The notes under the pieces were generated by a model. The model was not told where the DNA came from. It did not search any database and saw only the letters and a list, made by a program, of their open reading frames with translations. 64,000 bases of DNA, taken from assembly GCF_037975245.1 (NCBI RefSeq), contig NC_092562.1:20039054-20103053 (forward strand). Reading direction: 5' to 3'. Source of the DNA: Apostichopus japonicus. Taxonomy: Eukaryota > Echinodermata > Holothuroidea > Aspidochirotida > Stichopodidae. Within the stretch, counting starts at the first letter, position 1, and each line of letters begins with the position of its first letter. Positions 1-10,841 of the stretch are shown piece after piece. Position numbers and translations under genes: made by a program.

Positions 1-3000
1 GAGAGACAAATTTAATTTAATATAACTGTCTGTACCCCACAAGGTATCCTGGCACTCATACAACATGACCAGAACACAGCATCAATAGGTGAATTTTCAT
101 ATTCCAGTATAAAACCAGGGTCAAAGTTATTGTTTGGCTTCTAATAGCAATGGAGACATCTACTCTAGTTGCCACTTATATGCATTAAGGTGTATTTATA
201 TCACATTTAACTTCTGTACCCCACTACACTGGTACTCATATAATATTAGATCCTACAATGCGAATGATAAGTATTTTTCTGTATAGGTTATCGCAGTCAA
301 TAAGATGAATTTGTATTGAAGAATTTCCATTGTTTGCTAGGTAGATGGATTTAGTTGTTATTAAGTTCTTGAGAGACATATTGTAATTTAATTGTCTGTA
401 CCCCACAAGGTATCCTGGTACTCATACCACATGACCAGAATACAGCATCAATAGGTGAATTTTCATTATCTAGTATATAAAGCACTGTCAAAGTTATTGT
501 TGGCTACTCATAGCAATGAAGGCATCTACTTTAGACTGCCGCATAGATGCATTAAGGTATATTTGGCTAGGTAGAAAGATTTAGCTCTTGTTAAGTTCTT
601 GAGAGACAAATTTAATTTAATATAACTGTCTGTACCCCACAAGGTATCCTGGCACTCATACAACATGACCAGAACACAGCATCAATAGGTGAATTTTCAT
701 ATTCCAGTATAAAACCAGGGTCAAAGTTATTGTTTGGCTTCTCATAGCAATAGAGACATCTACTCTAGTTGCCACTTATATGCATTAAGGTGTATTTATA
801 TCACATTTAACTTCTGTACCCCACAAGCTACACTGGTACTCATATAATATTAGATCCTACAATGCGAATGATAAGTTTTATTCTGTATAGATTATCGCTG
901 TCAATTAGAATTTATATTGAAGAGTTTTCATTGTTTGCTAGGTAGATGTATTTAGTTCTAATTAAGTTCTTGAGGGACATATTGTAATTGTAATTTAACT
1001 GTCTGTACCCCACAAGGTATCCTGGCACTCATACCACATGACCAGAATACAGCATCAATAGGTGAATTTTCATTATCCTGTATATAAAGCCAAGGTCAAA
1101 GTTATTGTTGGCTACTCATAGCAATGAAGGCATCTACTTAAGGCTTCCACTTAGATGCATTAAGGTATATTTATATCACATTTAAGTTCTGTACCCCACA
1201 AGCTACACTGGTACTCATATAATATTAGATCCTACAATGCGAATGATAAGTAGTTTTCTGTATAGGTTATCCCAGTCAATAAGATGAATTTGTATTGAAG
1301 AATTTCCATTGTTTGCTAGGTAGATGGATTTAGTTGTTATTAAGTTCTTGAGAGACATATTGTAATTTAATTGTCTGTACCCCACAAGGTATCCTGGTAC
1401 TCATACCACATGACCAGAATACAGCATCAACAGGTGAATTTTCATTATCCAGTATATAAAGCACTGTCAAAGTTATTGTTGGCTACTCATAGCAATGAAG
1501 GCATCTACTTTAGGCTGCCGCATAGATGCATTAAGGTATATTTTTGCTAGGTAGAAGGATTTAGTTCTTGTTAAGTTCTTGAGAGACAAATTGTAATTTA
1601 ACTGTCTGTACCCCACAAGGTAACCTGGCACTCATACCACATGACCAGAGTACAGTACGACAAATTGTAATTTAACTGTCTGTACCCCACAAGGTATCCT
1701 GGCACTCATACAACATGACCAGAGTACAGTATCAACAAGTTAATATTTACTATTCAGTATATCAAGCACTGTAAAAAATATTGTTGGCTACTCATAGCAA
1801 TGAAGGCATCTACTTTAGGCTGCCATTTAGATGCATTAAGGTATGTTTATATTACATTTAAGTTCTGTACCCCACAAGCTACACTTGTACTCATATAATC
1901 TTAAGTCCTACAATGCGAATAAAAATTTTACTGTACAGAATACCACGGTCAATTGATGAATTCATATCAAGGAATATCCATTGTTTGCTAGGTAGAAGGA
2001 TTTAGTTCTTGTTAAGTTCTTGAGAGACAAATTTTAATTTAATTTAACTGTCTGTACCCCACAAAGTATCCTGGCACTCATACAACATGACCAGAATACA
2101 GCATCAATAGGTGAATTTTCATACTACAGTATAAAACCAAGGTCAAAGTTATTGTTTGGCTTCTAATAGCAACGAAGGCATCTACTTTAGGCTGCCACTT
2201 AGATGCATTAAGGTGTATTTTTATCACATTTAAGTTCTGTACCCCACAAGCTACACTGGTACTCATATAATATTAGATCCTACAATGCGAATGATAAGTT
2301 TTATTCTGTATAGATTATCGCTGTCAATTAGAATTTATATTGAAGAGTTTTCATTGTTTGCTAGGTAGATGTATTTAGTTCTAATTAAGTTCTTGAGGGA
2401 CATATTGTAATTGTAATTTAACTGTCTGTACCCCACAAGGTATCCTGGCACTCATACCACATGACCAGAATACAGCATCAATAGGTGAATTTTCATTATC
2501 CTGTATATAAAGCCAAGGTCAAAGTTATTGTTGGCTACTCATAGCAATGAAGGCATCTACTTAAGGCTTCCACTTAGATGCATTAAGGTATATTTATATC
2601 ACATTTAAGTTCTGTACCCCACAAGCTACACTGGTACTCATATAATATTAGATCCTACAATGCGAATGATAAGTAGTTTTCTGTATAGGTTATCGCAGTC
2701 AATAAGATGAATTTGTATTGAAGAATTTCCATTGTTTGCTAGGTAGATGGATTTAGTTGTTATTAAGTTCTTGAGAGACATATTGTAATTTAATTGTCTG
2801 TACCCCACAAGGTATCCTGGTACTCATACCACATGACCAGAATACAGCATCAACAGGTGAATTTTCATTATCCAGTATATAAAGCACTGTCAAAGTTATT
2901 GTTGGCTACTCATAGCAATGAAGGCATCTACTTTAGGCTGCCGCATAGATGCATTAAGGTATATTTTTGCTAGGTAGAAGGATTTAGTTCTTGTTAAGTT

Positions 3001-5340
3001 CTTGAGAGACAAATTGTAATTTAACTGTCTGTACCCCACAAGGTAACCTGGCACTCATACCACATGACCAGAGTACAGTACGACAAATTGTAATTTAACT
3101 GTCTGTACCCCACAAGGTATCCTGGCACTCATACAACATGACCAGAGTACAGTATCAACAAGTTAATATTTACTATTCAGTATATCAAGCACTGTAAAAA
3201 ATATTGTTGGCTACTCATAGCAATGAAGGCATCTACTTTAGGCTGCCATTTAGATGCATTAAGGTATGTTTATATTACATTTAAGTTCTGTACCCCACAA
3301 GCTACACTTGTACTCATATAATCTTAAGTCCTACAATGCGAATAAAAATTTTACTGTACAGAATACCACGGTCAATTGATGAATTCATATCAAGGAATAT
3401 CCATTGTTTGCTAGGTAGAAGGATTTAGTTCTTGTTAAGTTCTTGAGAGACAAATTTTAATTTAATTTAACTGTCTGTACCCCACAAAGTATCCTGGCAC
3501 TCATACAACATGACCAGAATACAGCATCAATAGGTGAATTTTCATACTACAGTATAAAACCAAGGTCAAAGTTATTGTTTGGCTTCTAATAGCAACGAAG
3601 GCATCTACTTTAGGCTGCCACTTAGATGCATTAAGGTGTATTTTTATCACATTTAAGTTCTGTACCCCACAAGCTACACTGGTACTCATATAATATTAGG
3701 TCCTACAATGCGAATGATAAGTATTTTCTGTATAGATTATCGCTGTCAATTTGATGAATACATATCAAGGAATATCCATTGTTTGCTAGGTAGAAGGATT
3801 TAGTTCTTGTTTAGTTCTTGAAAGACAAATTGTAATTTAACTGTCTGTACCCCACAAGGTATATTGGCACTCATACCACATGACCAGAGTACAGTACGAC
3901 AAATTGTAATTTAACTGTCTGTACCCCACAAGGTATCCTGGCACTCATACCACATGACCAGAGTACAGTAAGACAAATTGTAATTTAACTGGCTGTACCC
4001 CACAAGGTATCCTGGCACTCATACCACATGACCAGAGTACAGTATCAACAAATTAATATTTATTATCCAGTATATAAAGCACTGTAAAAAATATTGTTGG
4101 CTACTCATAGCAATGAAGGCATCTACTTTAGGCTGCCATTTAGATGCATTAAGGTATATTTATTTTACATTTAAGTTCTGTACCCCACAAGCTACACTTG
4201 TACTCGTATAATCTTAAGTCCTACAATGCGAATAAAAGTTTTACTGTACAGATAACCATGGTAAATTCTTTGAATTTATATTGAAGAATTTCCATTGTTT
4301 GCTAGGTAGAAGGATTAAGTTTTTGTTATTAGTTCTTGAGAGACAAATATTAATTTAATTTAACTCTCTGTACCCCACAAGGTATCCTGGCACTCATACC
4401 ACATAACCAGAGTACAGTATCAACAAGTTAAATATTTATTATCCACCATATAAAGCACTGTAAAAAATACTGTTGGCTACTCATAGCAATTGAGACATCT
4501 ACTTTAGGCTGCCATTTAGATGCATTAAGGTATATTTATATTACATTTAAGTTCTGTACCCCACAAGCTACACTTGTACTCATATAATCTTAAGTGCTAC
4601 AATGCGAATAAAAATTTTACTGTACAGATTACCACGGTCAATCGATGAATTCATATCAAGAAATATCCATTGTTTGCTAGGTAGAAGGATTTAGTTCTTG
4701 TTAAGTTCTTGAGAGACAAATTTTAATTAAATTTAACTGTCTGTACCCCACAAGGTATCCTGGCACTCATACAACATGACCAGAATACAGCATCAATAGG
4801 TGAATTTTCATATTCCAGTATAAAACCAAGGTCAAAGTTTTTGTTTAACTTCTAATAGAAACGAAGGCATCTACTTTAGGCCGCCACTTAGATGCATTAA
4901 GGAATACTTATATCACATTTTAATTTTGTACCTCACAAGCTACACTTATACTCATATAATCTTCTGTCCTACAATGAAATTAATAAATTTACTGTACAGA
5001 TTACCACTGTCAATTAGATGAATTCATATCAAGAAATTTCCATTGTTTGCTAGGTAGAAGGATTTAGTTCTTTTGAGCCAAATTGAAGTTTTAGTTCACT
5101 TTCTGTACGCCACAAGGTATCCTGGCACTCATACAACATGGCCAGCATACAGCATCAATTGGTGAATTTTCATTATCCAGTATACAGCAACTGTCGAAGT
5201 TATTGTTGGCTTCTAATAGCAATGAAGGCATCTACTTTAGGCTGCAACAAGGATGCATTAAGGTGCATTTATATCACATTTAAGTTCTGTACCCCACAAG
5301 CTACACTGGTACTCATATAATAGTTAGGTCCTAGAATGCG
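1..5340. repeat. Complex satellite array built from two related half-units
   Basis: The stretch alternates two block types. Type A carries CTGTACCCCACAAGGTATCC followed by TGGCACTCATA. Type B carries CTGTACCCCACAAGCTACAC followed by TGGTACTCATATAAT. The two share CTGTACCCCACAAG, then TA, CTGG and ACTCATA at the same spacing, so they look like an old duplication. Type A blocks recur about 365-373 bp apart, with shorter spacings near 235 bp where B is missing. Links such as TTGCTAGGTAGAAGGATTTA recur between blocks. The array is cut by the window start and decays after about 4900. Short ORFs inside it are by-products of repetition and there is no sign of a gene. Confidence 0.95.
601..3446. repeat. 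Two near-identical 1423-bp higher-order repeat units
   Basis: The sequence at 601-2023 recurs at 2024-3446 with an exact offset of 1423 bp and only scattered substitutions, for example TTATCCCAG near 1268 against TTATCGCAG near 2691. A third partial unit begins at 3447 and is identical through at least 3689, then diverges. Each unit holds several A and B half-units. Such low divergence means recent tandem duplication or homogenisation; an assembly duplication cannot be excluded from sequence alone. Confidence 0.9.
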
Positions 5341-6004
5341 AATGGTAACAATAACACAAGAAACATGACTCAACAATATACAGTTGCGTGTGATAGTAAT
5401 TAGGTAATCTCCTTCCAGGCTACACAGTAAAGGTTAATCTTATTTACTTGAAGGGATTAATATATCCTAGCTTACCTGGTAGCTCCTAACTTTTATACCT
5501 TTATTTGTTTAGATTCTTATGGTTTTCATTCCCCGATCCGTAATATAAAGCAAGAGATGTAGTGTAACCTTGAACTTAATTAGTTTTTGTTTACACCACA
5601 ATCATCATATGTTTTGTTCATGGAACAGCTTAAAACTCTTTCTTGTATATTCAGTTGAGCTCCAGCAAATCAGGATTAAACAACACCACACAATACAACA
5701 CGATCCTTAAAAGTGTCATTTATTTAATTAACTGTCCAATTAATTAAGGAATAATTAAAACACTAATGTGTATGCTAGCCACCATTGTTCCTCACAAGGT
5801 ATCTTCATCCTCATTGTTACCCCTAAGGTATCCTCACGCTCATTGCTGTTCCTCACAAGGTGTTCCCCATAAGGTATTAAGTGTGCGTATGTATGTGTGT
5901 GTGTGTGTGTGTATGTGACGCTTGGCTTGTGTACACGATATCTCAATAAGGAAATGATGTATCATGATGAAACTTGTTGGGTGGATAGCCCTTAGTGAGA
6001 GGAA
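5341..6004. other. Gene-free spacer with a GT microsatellite
   Basis: No supportable gene. Positions 5881-5918 hold a short (GT)n tract interrupted by GTAT. Between about 5780 and 5880 there are degenerate phrases such as CACAAGGTATC and CTAAGGTATCC that resemble the satellite on the left. They may be a decayed satellite edge. Confidence 0.6.
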
Positions 6005-8382
6005 GATCCCTATTGTTTTTGGTGCCCGCAAAGGTCACCAAAGGTCAGTTAGATGCCAAAAACCAATATATTAAAAACAGCAATAACTCCCATTGACAGG
6101 GTCCGACATGGTTGATATTTTGGGAGTAGTTGTGAATGGGGTAAGGGATCGTTTCCAAACATAACGGTAATGTGATCGAAGGTCAACAAAGGTCAATTAA
6201 TGATAAAAAACTAGTAATTTTGCGATAACTTGAGAACGAAATGTCTGTTAGGGTTGGGAGTTGCTTCAATGTTATCCAATTGTCGACCCGCATCTGGGTG
6301 ACCCTTGACCTCAATTTGACCTCTGATGACCTTTACGTGTTTTTGGGGATTTTTACAGTTTTGATGCTATTTTCAGATGTCAAAGGTACCTTCTGATCAT
6401 AAATGTCAATAGGTTGACCCCGTGTGACCTTTATGTGCGAAGTTATATGGGGTCAAAGTTTTTCGGTCGGAGTTAGGATGGTTGTACAGACTTGTCGTTT
6501 TGTTTTTTGGAATCAGGAGATTAAACTACATCTGAAACCAAGGTCAAAAGGTCAAAGGTCTCATTAGAAAAAATATGCTTATTTTGGGAGGAAACGAGCA
6601 AAAAAGAAAATGTTTGGTTTTGATGCTAGATTTGGATATCAAAGGTACCTTCCGATCAAAAATGTCAATTGGTTGACACCCGTGTGACCTTCGTGTGCGA
6701 AGTTATACAAGGTCAAAGTTAATTTTCAGGCATTTAATGCAACAACTCCCAGTTCCAAGGTGTGACATGGTTGATATTTTGAGACAAGTTGCAAATGGTA
6801 TAGGGGAATATTTTCAAACTTAACGGTCATGTGATCCGAGGTCACCAAAGGTCAATTAATGTTAAAAAACTAGTATTTTGGGGGTAGAAAATGGGCAAAG
6901 AAAAAAATGTTTGAATTTGTATAGTTTGATGCTCTATTTAGGTCTCATCAATCAAAAATGTCAATGGGTTGACCCATGGTGACCTTTGTATGTTAAGTTA
7001 TATGAGGTCAAAGTTAATTTTCAGACATTTAGTGTAATAACTCCCAGTGCCAAGGTGTTACACAGTTGATATTTTGAGACAAGTTGCAAATGGTATAGGG
7101 GAATATTTTCAAACTTAACGGTCATGTGATCCGAGGTCACCAAAGGTCAATTAATGACAAAAAACTAGTATTTTTGTGATAACTTGAGAACAAATTGTCC
7201 GTTAGGGTTGGGAGTTGCTTCAATGTAATCCAATTGTCGACCCGCATCTGGGTGACCCTTGACCTCAATTTGACCTCTGGTGACCTCTGGTGACCTTTTT
7301 GTGTTTTGTGGATTTTTACAGTTTCGATGCTATTTTCAGATGTTAAAGGTACCTTCTGATCATAAATGTCAATGGGTTGACCCCCGTGTGACCTTTGTGT
7401 GCGAAGTTATACGAGGTCAAAGTTAATTTTCAGACATTTAATGCAATAACTCCCAGTTCCAAGGTGTGACACGGTTAATATTTTTGGAGTAGTTGCAAAT
7501 GGTATAGGGTAATATTTTCAAACTTAACGGTCATGTGATCCAAGGTCACCAAAGGTCAATTAATGATAAAAAACTAGTATTTTTGCGATAACTTGAGAAC
7601 GAATTGTAAGTTAGGGTTGGGAGTTGCTTCTACGTAATCCAATTGTCCACCCGCATCTGGGTGACCCTTGACCTCAATTTGACCTCTGGTGACCTTTTCG
7701 TGTTTTGGGGATTTTTACAGTTTCGATGCTATTTTCAGATGTTAAAGGTACCTTCTGATCATAAATGTCAATAGGTTGACCCCTGGATGAGCTTTGTGTG
7801 TGAAGTTATAGGAGGGCAAAGTTAATTTTCAGACATTTCATGCAATAACTCCCAGTGCCAAGGTGTGACAAGTTTGATTTTTTTGGACAAGTTGCGAATG
7901 GTATAGGTGAATATTTTCAAACTTAGCGGTCATGTGATCCAAGGTCACCAAAGGTCAGCTAATGTTAAAAAACTAGTATTTTGAGGGAGAAAATGGGCAA
8001 AGAAAACATGTTTGAATTTTTAGTTTTGATGCTCCGTTTAGGTCTCACCGATCAAAAATGTCAATTGGTTGACCTACGGGTGACCTTTGTGTGTGAAGTT
8101 ATGTATACAAGTTCAAATTTAATTTTTAGACATTTAATGCAATTAAATCCCAATGCCAAGGTGTGACACGGTTGATAATTTGGGACAAGTTGTGAATGGG
8201 GTGGTGGAACATTTTCAAACTTAAAGGTCATGTCATCTGTGGTCACCAATGTTATCATATCTGTTGACCCGCTTGTAGGTGACCTTATACTTCTTACATT
8301 TTCGACGCCATATTTCGATCTCAAAAGTGCCTTTTGATCAAAAATCCAAGCAAGGAACCACAGTGCCCTTGGGCTCTTGTTA
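6005..8382. repeat. GGTCA/TGACC-rich tandem repeat
   Basis: About five imperfect units of roughly 300-410 bp. Landmarks recur: GTTAGGGTTGGGAGTTGCTT at about 6250, 7202 and 7613; GACCCGCATCTGGGTGACCC at about 6284, 7239 and 7648; ACTCCCAGT at about 6747, 7040, 7450 and 7847. Some units lack the middle part and carry an AAAATGGGCAAAGAAAA variant instead, at about 6890 and 7990. The array is dense in AGGTCA and TGACCT hexamers with fixed spacings. It ends near 8382 after GGGCTCTTGTT, where the GC-rich retrotransposon begins. No coding capacity is evident. Confidence 0.85.
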
Positions 8383-8824
8383 TCAAAAAGGGAGGGTTTT
8401 GGGGACTGTTTTCGTAGTGCGTTTCCTCCTCGGGTTGGTTTGCGGCGGGGTTAGCAGTTCCGCGAAACTGCCTAGGTTCCCGCCCTATTCCTCCCCACGC
8501 TATAGCGTGTTGTTGTTTTTGTGTTTTCTTAGCTTGTTTACTAGCTTTCTTCCCCCCATTTAGTTTCTCTCGTCCCCCTTTTGGGGATTCATATTGCTCA
8601 CATATATTCACTCTTTTTCGTATGTATTTCTCGCTCTCTCATTTTTGTTTCAGCTTGCATTTTCATGTTAGGCCACCCCGTAGCGTTACCTTGTTTACCG
8701 TTGCTAGGTTACGCTACGCTCCACCTAAGCCTAATTCCCTCCCTAGTTCTCCCCTCTTACGTTAAGCTTCTATTGTTGTTCATTTATCACTAAGAAGTAA
8801 TCTTCCTTAATCCGGTTATTCAGC

Positions 8825-9979
8825 ATGTCACGCAATCCATTGAAGTGCATCAACTGCTCTATGTTTCGCCCAGGCAGAGCCTGGGACGAACACGACCTTT
8901 GTCCAATATGCAGATCCTGCACTCGACGAGACCCCTGCCTGGTGTGTATTAAGTTTACACCAGCTCAGTGGCAGGACATCGACCTGTGGCTTGAGGGCTT
9001 ACGTAGCAAGCTCCAGGGAAGGCTGGACTCGATCCCGAGCGCAATCGGGGCGCCGGAGGTTCCAGGAATAACGGGAGATAGAGAGGAGGAGGGAGTAGTA
9101 GAGAGAGAGGTGGAGGAGAGTGGCCAGGAGAGGGCCGAAGGAGAGAAAGAGGTAGAGAGAGAGGAAAGAGAAAGAGAAAGAATTCCCCTAACGGCCCCGG
9201 CTACGTCCGGATCAGTTACGGCCAGAGGGAAGGGCAGGAGCAAAGGCAAGGCTCCTGCCAGGAAAAGACCTCCAAAGCAGAGGCACAGCTCGGCCGGGCT
9301 GGAGACTCCGTCTCAGTCCGGGCCGCAGCTAAACAGACCCACAGAGCGCGGCCCCCCGGCCGTGGGAGGCTCGGGTCCTAAAGAGAGAGCAACCGAGGGG
9401 ACGCGGAGACGGAGCCGGTCCCGTTCCAGGGAGCCGGACAGGGAGCCGGAGAGGCGGGTTCCGACGGAGATCCCGGCCCGAGAAAGTAGGGAGAGAGAGT
9501 CCTCCCGCCGACCCAGAAGGGAGAGATCGGGGTCGCATACAAGATCCCCAAGACGTAGAGAGAGGAAGAGATACTCTCCAATCTCCGACGAGTCTGCTAC
9601 GGCCCCTGCTGGAGCAAAGGACGTCCACGGTAGCCGACGTGGCACCGGGCCCTACCAGCCCCGTATCGACCATGGCCCCGCAACCGGCCCCGGACCCGGA
9701 CGCTCTGGATTGCAGAGCGTCGGTGAATCTTTCCGGCTTGGAGGACGAAGGGGAGCCCATAGATCCAGATCCTCTCGACTACGATCCTATGGAGGACAGC
9801 TTTGGTCACAATTACGAACCGGAGGAAGCACCCGTGACAGGAGGAGCCCTCCCACAGGAGCTAATAACACGGGCGGCAGACATATTCAGACGACACCTGG
9901 GGTTCGAGGAACCCGAGACGCAACCGCAGAAGGCGGGCCGGGTATCAAAATTGACGGCGACCGGCGAAGCGTCATATAA
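8825..9979 (+). CDS. DIRS-like element ORF1: Cys-rich N-terminus and RS/RE-rich protein
   Basis: 384 codons from an ATG. Residues 8-41 hold three Cys pairs and two further cysteines (CINC, CPIC, then C-R-R-D-P-C-L-V-C), which look like a zinc-binding module. From about residue 75 the protein is very rich in Glu and Arg, then in Arg-Ser and Arg-Glu (RRRSRSRSRE), like RS domains of splicing factors. The last 100 or so codons overlap the gag ORF in another frame and may not be real coding sequence. In DIRS elements such a region usually forms the N-terminal part of Gag. It may be a separate nucleic-acid-binding protein, or the front of a single Gag now split by a frame change near 9600. The function is inferred from composition and position only. 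Confidence 0.65.
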   Translation: MSRNPLKCINCSMFRPGRAWDEHDLCPICRSCTRRDPCLVCIKFTPAQWQDIDLWLEGLRSKLQGRLDSIPSAIGAPEVPGITGDREEEGVVEREVEESGQERAEGEKEVEREERERERIPLTAPATSGSVTARGKGRSKGKAPARKRPPKQRHSSAGLETPSQSGPQLNRPTERGPPAVGGSGPKERATEGTRRRSRSRSREPDREPERRVPTEIPARESRERESSRRPRRERSGSHTRSPRRRERKRYSPISDESATAPAGAKDVHGSRRGTGPYQPRIDHGPATGPGPGRSGLQSVGESFRLGGRRGAHRSRSSRLRSYGGQLWSQLRTGGSTRDRRSPPTGANNTGGRHIQTTPGVRGTRDATAEGGPGIKIDGDRRSVI

Positions 9980-10841
9980 GCCCAAAACTACCATACCAGT
10001 AGACGCAACCTGTTATGACAGATTTGAGGCCATTGCCAACAAGACCAAGTGGACGGCCTTCCCGGCCAGGGCAGATAGAGCGGTCAGGGTACCTGACGAG
10101 GCATGGAAGGATCTATTCAGATGCCCAACCATTCCCCAGGAGGCCAAGGAGAGATTAAAAGCCGAACAAGGGGCCTCATCCACACACGTGTTCAAGACCC
10201 CGGACCAGAGGAAGCTAGAAGAGCTTTTGGTAGAGGTGGACATGGCAGCCCGTTCGGGCATGAAGTTCGCATCGGTACTAATGCTATCAGCCGAAGTCCT
10301 TATGCGACACCACCAACAGCTCCCTGAGGACAGCAGCCAAGTATCCAGGGACGAAGCGGGCCAGCTCCTCCTGCTGCTGGGCCCCCTCGTCAGACTCGCG
10401 TACGATCAATTTGCAAGGGTCGCTACCAGGTCCGTTAAGGCCCGTAGACAAAACATCGTCTCCGCCATCCACTGGCCTTCGACGGAGGCGAAGGACAGAA
10501 TGCTGGAACTACCAATCCTCGGGGAAGACCTTTTTGCGGGCTGCTTCCAAAAGAAACTCCAGGAAGAGGTAGCCCGAAGGGAGACTCTGGCCAAATCAGA
10601 ATTCCGACCCCCACCTACCCAGAGAACCAGACCCTTCCGCCCGAGGGAGAGCAGAGCACCTAGGGGAACGAGAGCAGCACCCGCCAAATCTATGAGCAGA
10701 GGAGCTCTCAGAGGCCGAAGCCGGGGGGCAGCCTTCCGTCCAACCCGCCCCTGGGCCCCCAGAGGAGGCAGAGGCTCCACGTCGACCAGACGGGACAGTG
10801 ACCGCTCCTCCAATCGACCAGCGTTCGCCGCCCAGCCCTAG
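9672..10841 (+). CDS. DIRS-like element Gag protein
   Basis: The frame is open upstream of 9639, but the first ATG is at 9672, giving about 389 residues. The N-terminus is acidic (DPDPLDYDPMED). The middle is helical and mixed (AADIFRRHLGF, MRHHQQLPED, LLLLLGPLVRLAYDQFARV). The C-terminus is strongly basic with RGRSRGA and APRGGRG repeats typical of RNA binding. Position before RT and composition match Gag of DIRS/PAT-type elements, which is thought to package element RNA. There is no CCHC knuckle. Its 3' end overlaps the RT frame by 146 nt (10696-10841), and RT lies in the +1 frame relative to it. Confidence 0.7.
   Translation: MAPQPAPDPDALDCRASVNLSGLEDEGEPIDPDPLDYDPMEDSFGHNYEPEEAPVTGGALPQELITRAADIFRRHLGFEEPETQPQKAGRVSKLTATGEASYKPKTTIPVDATCYDRFEAIANKTKWTAFPARADRAVRVPDEAWKDLFRCPTIPQEAKERLKAEQGASSTHVFKTPDQRKLEELLVEVDMAARSGMKFASVLMLSAEVLMRHHQQLPEDSSQVSRDEAGQLLLLLGPLVRLAYDQFARVATRSVKARRQNIVSAIHWPSTEAKDRMLELPILGEDLFAGCFQKKLQEEVARRETLAKSEFRPPPTQRTRPFRPRESRAPRGTRAAPAKSMSRGALRGRSRGAAFRPTRPWAPRGGRGSTSTRRDSDRSSNRPAFAAQP

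Noticed and set aside
2078-3689. Identical 62-codon minus-strand ORFs at 2078-2266 and 3501-3689
   Set aside because: They are the same satellite segment repeated at 1423 bp. Identity comes from the higher-order repeat, and there is no domain or coding bias.
8279-8793. Open frames on both strands before ORF1 of the retrotransposon
   Set aside because: They span the junction between the GGTCA repeat and the element's 5' noncoding region, with pyrimidine-rich low-complexity translations.
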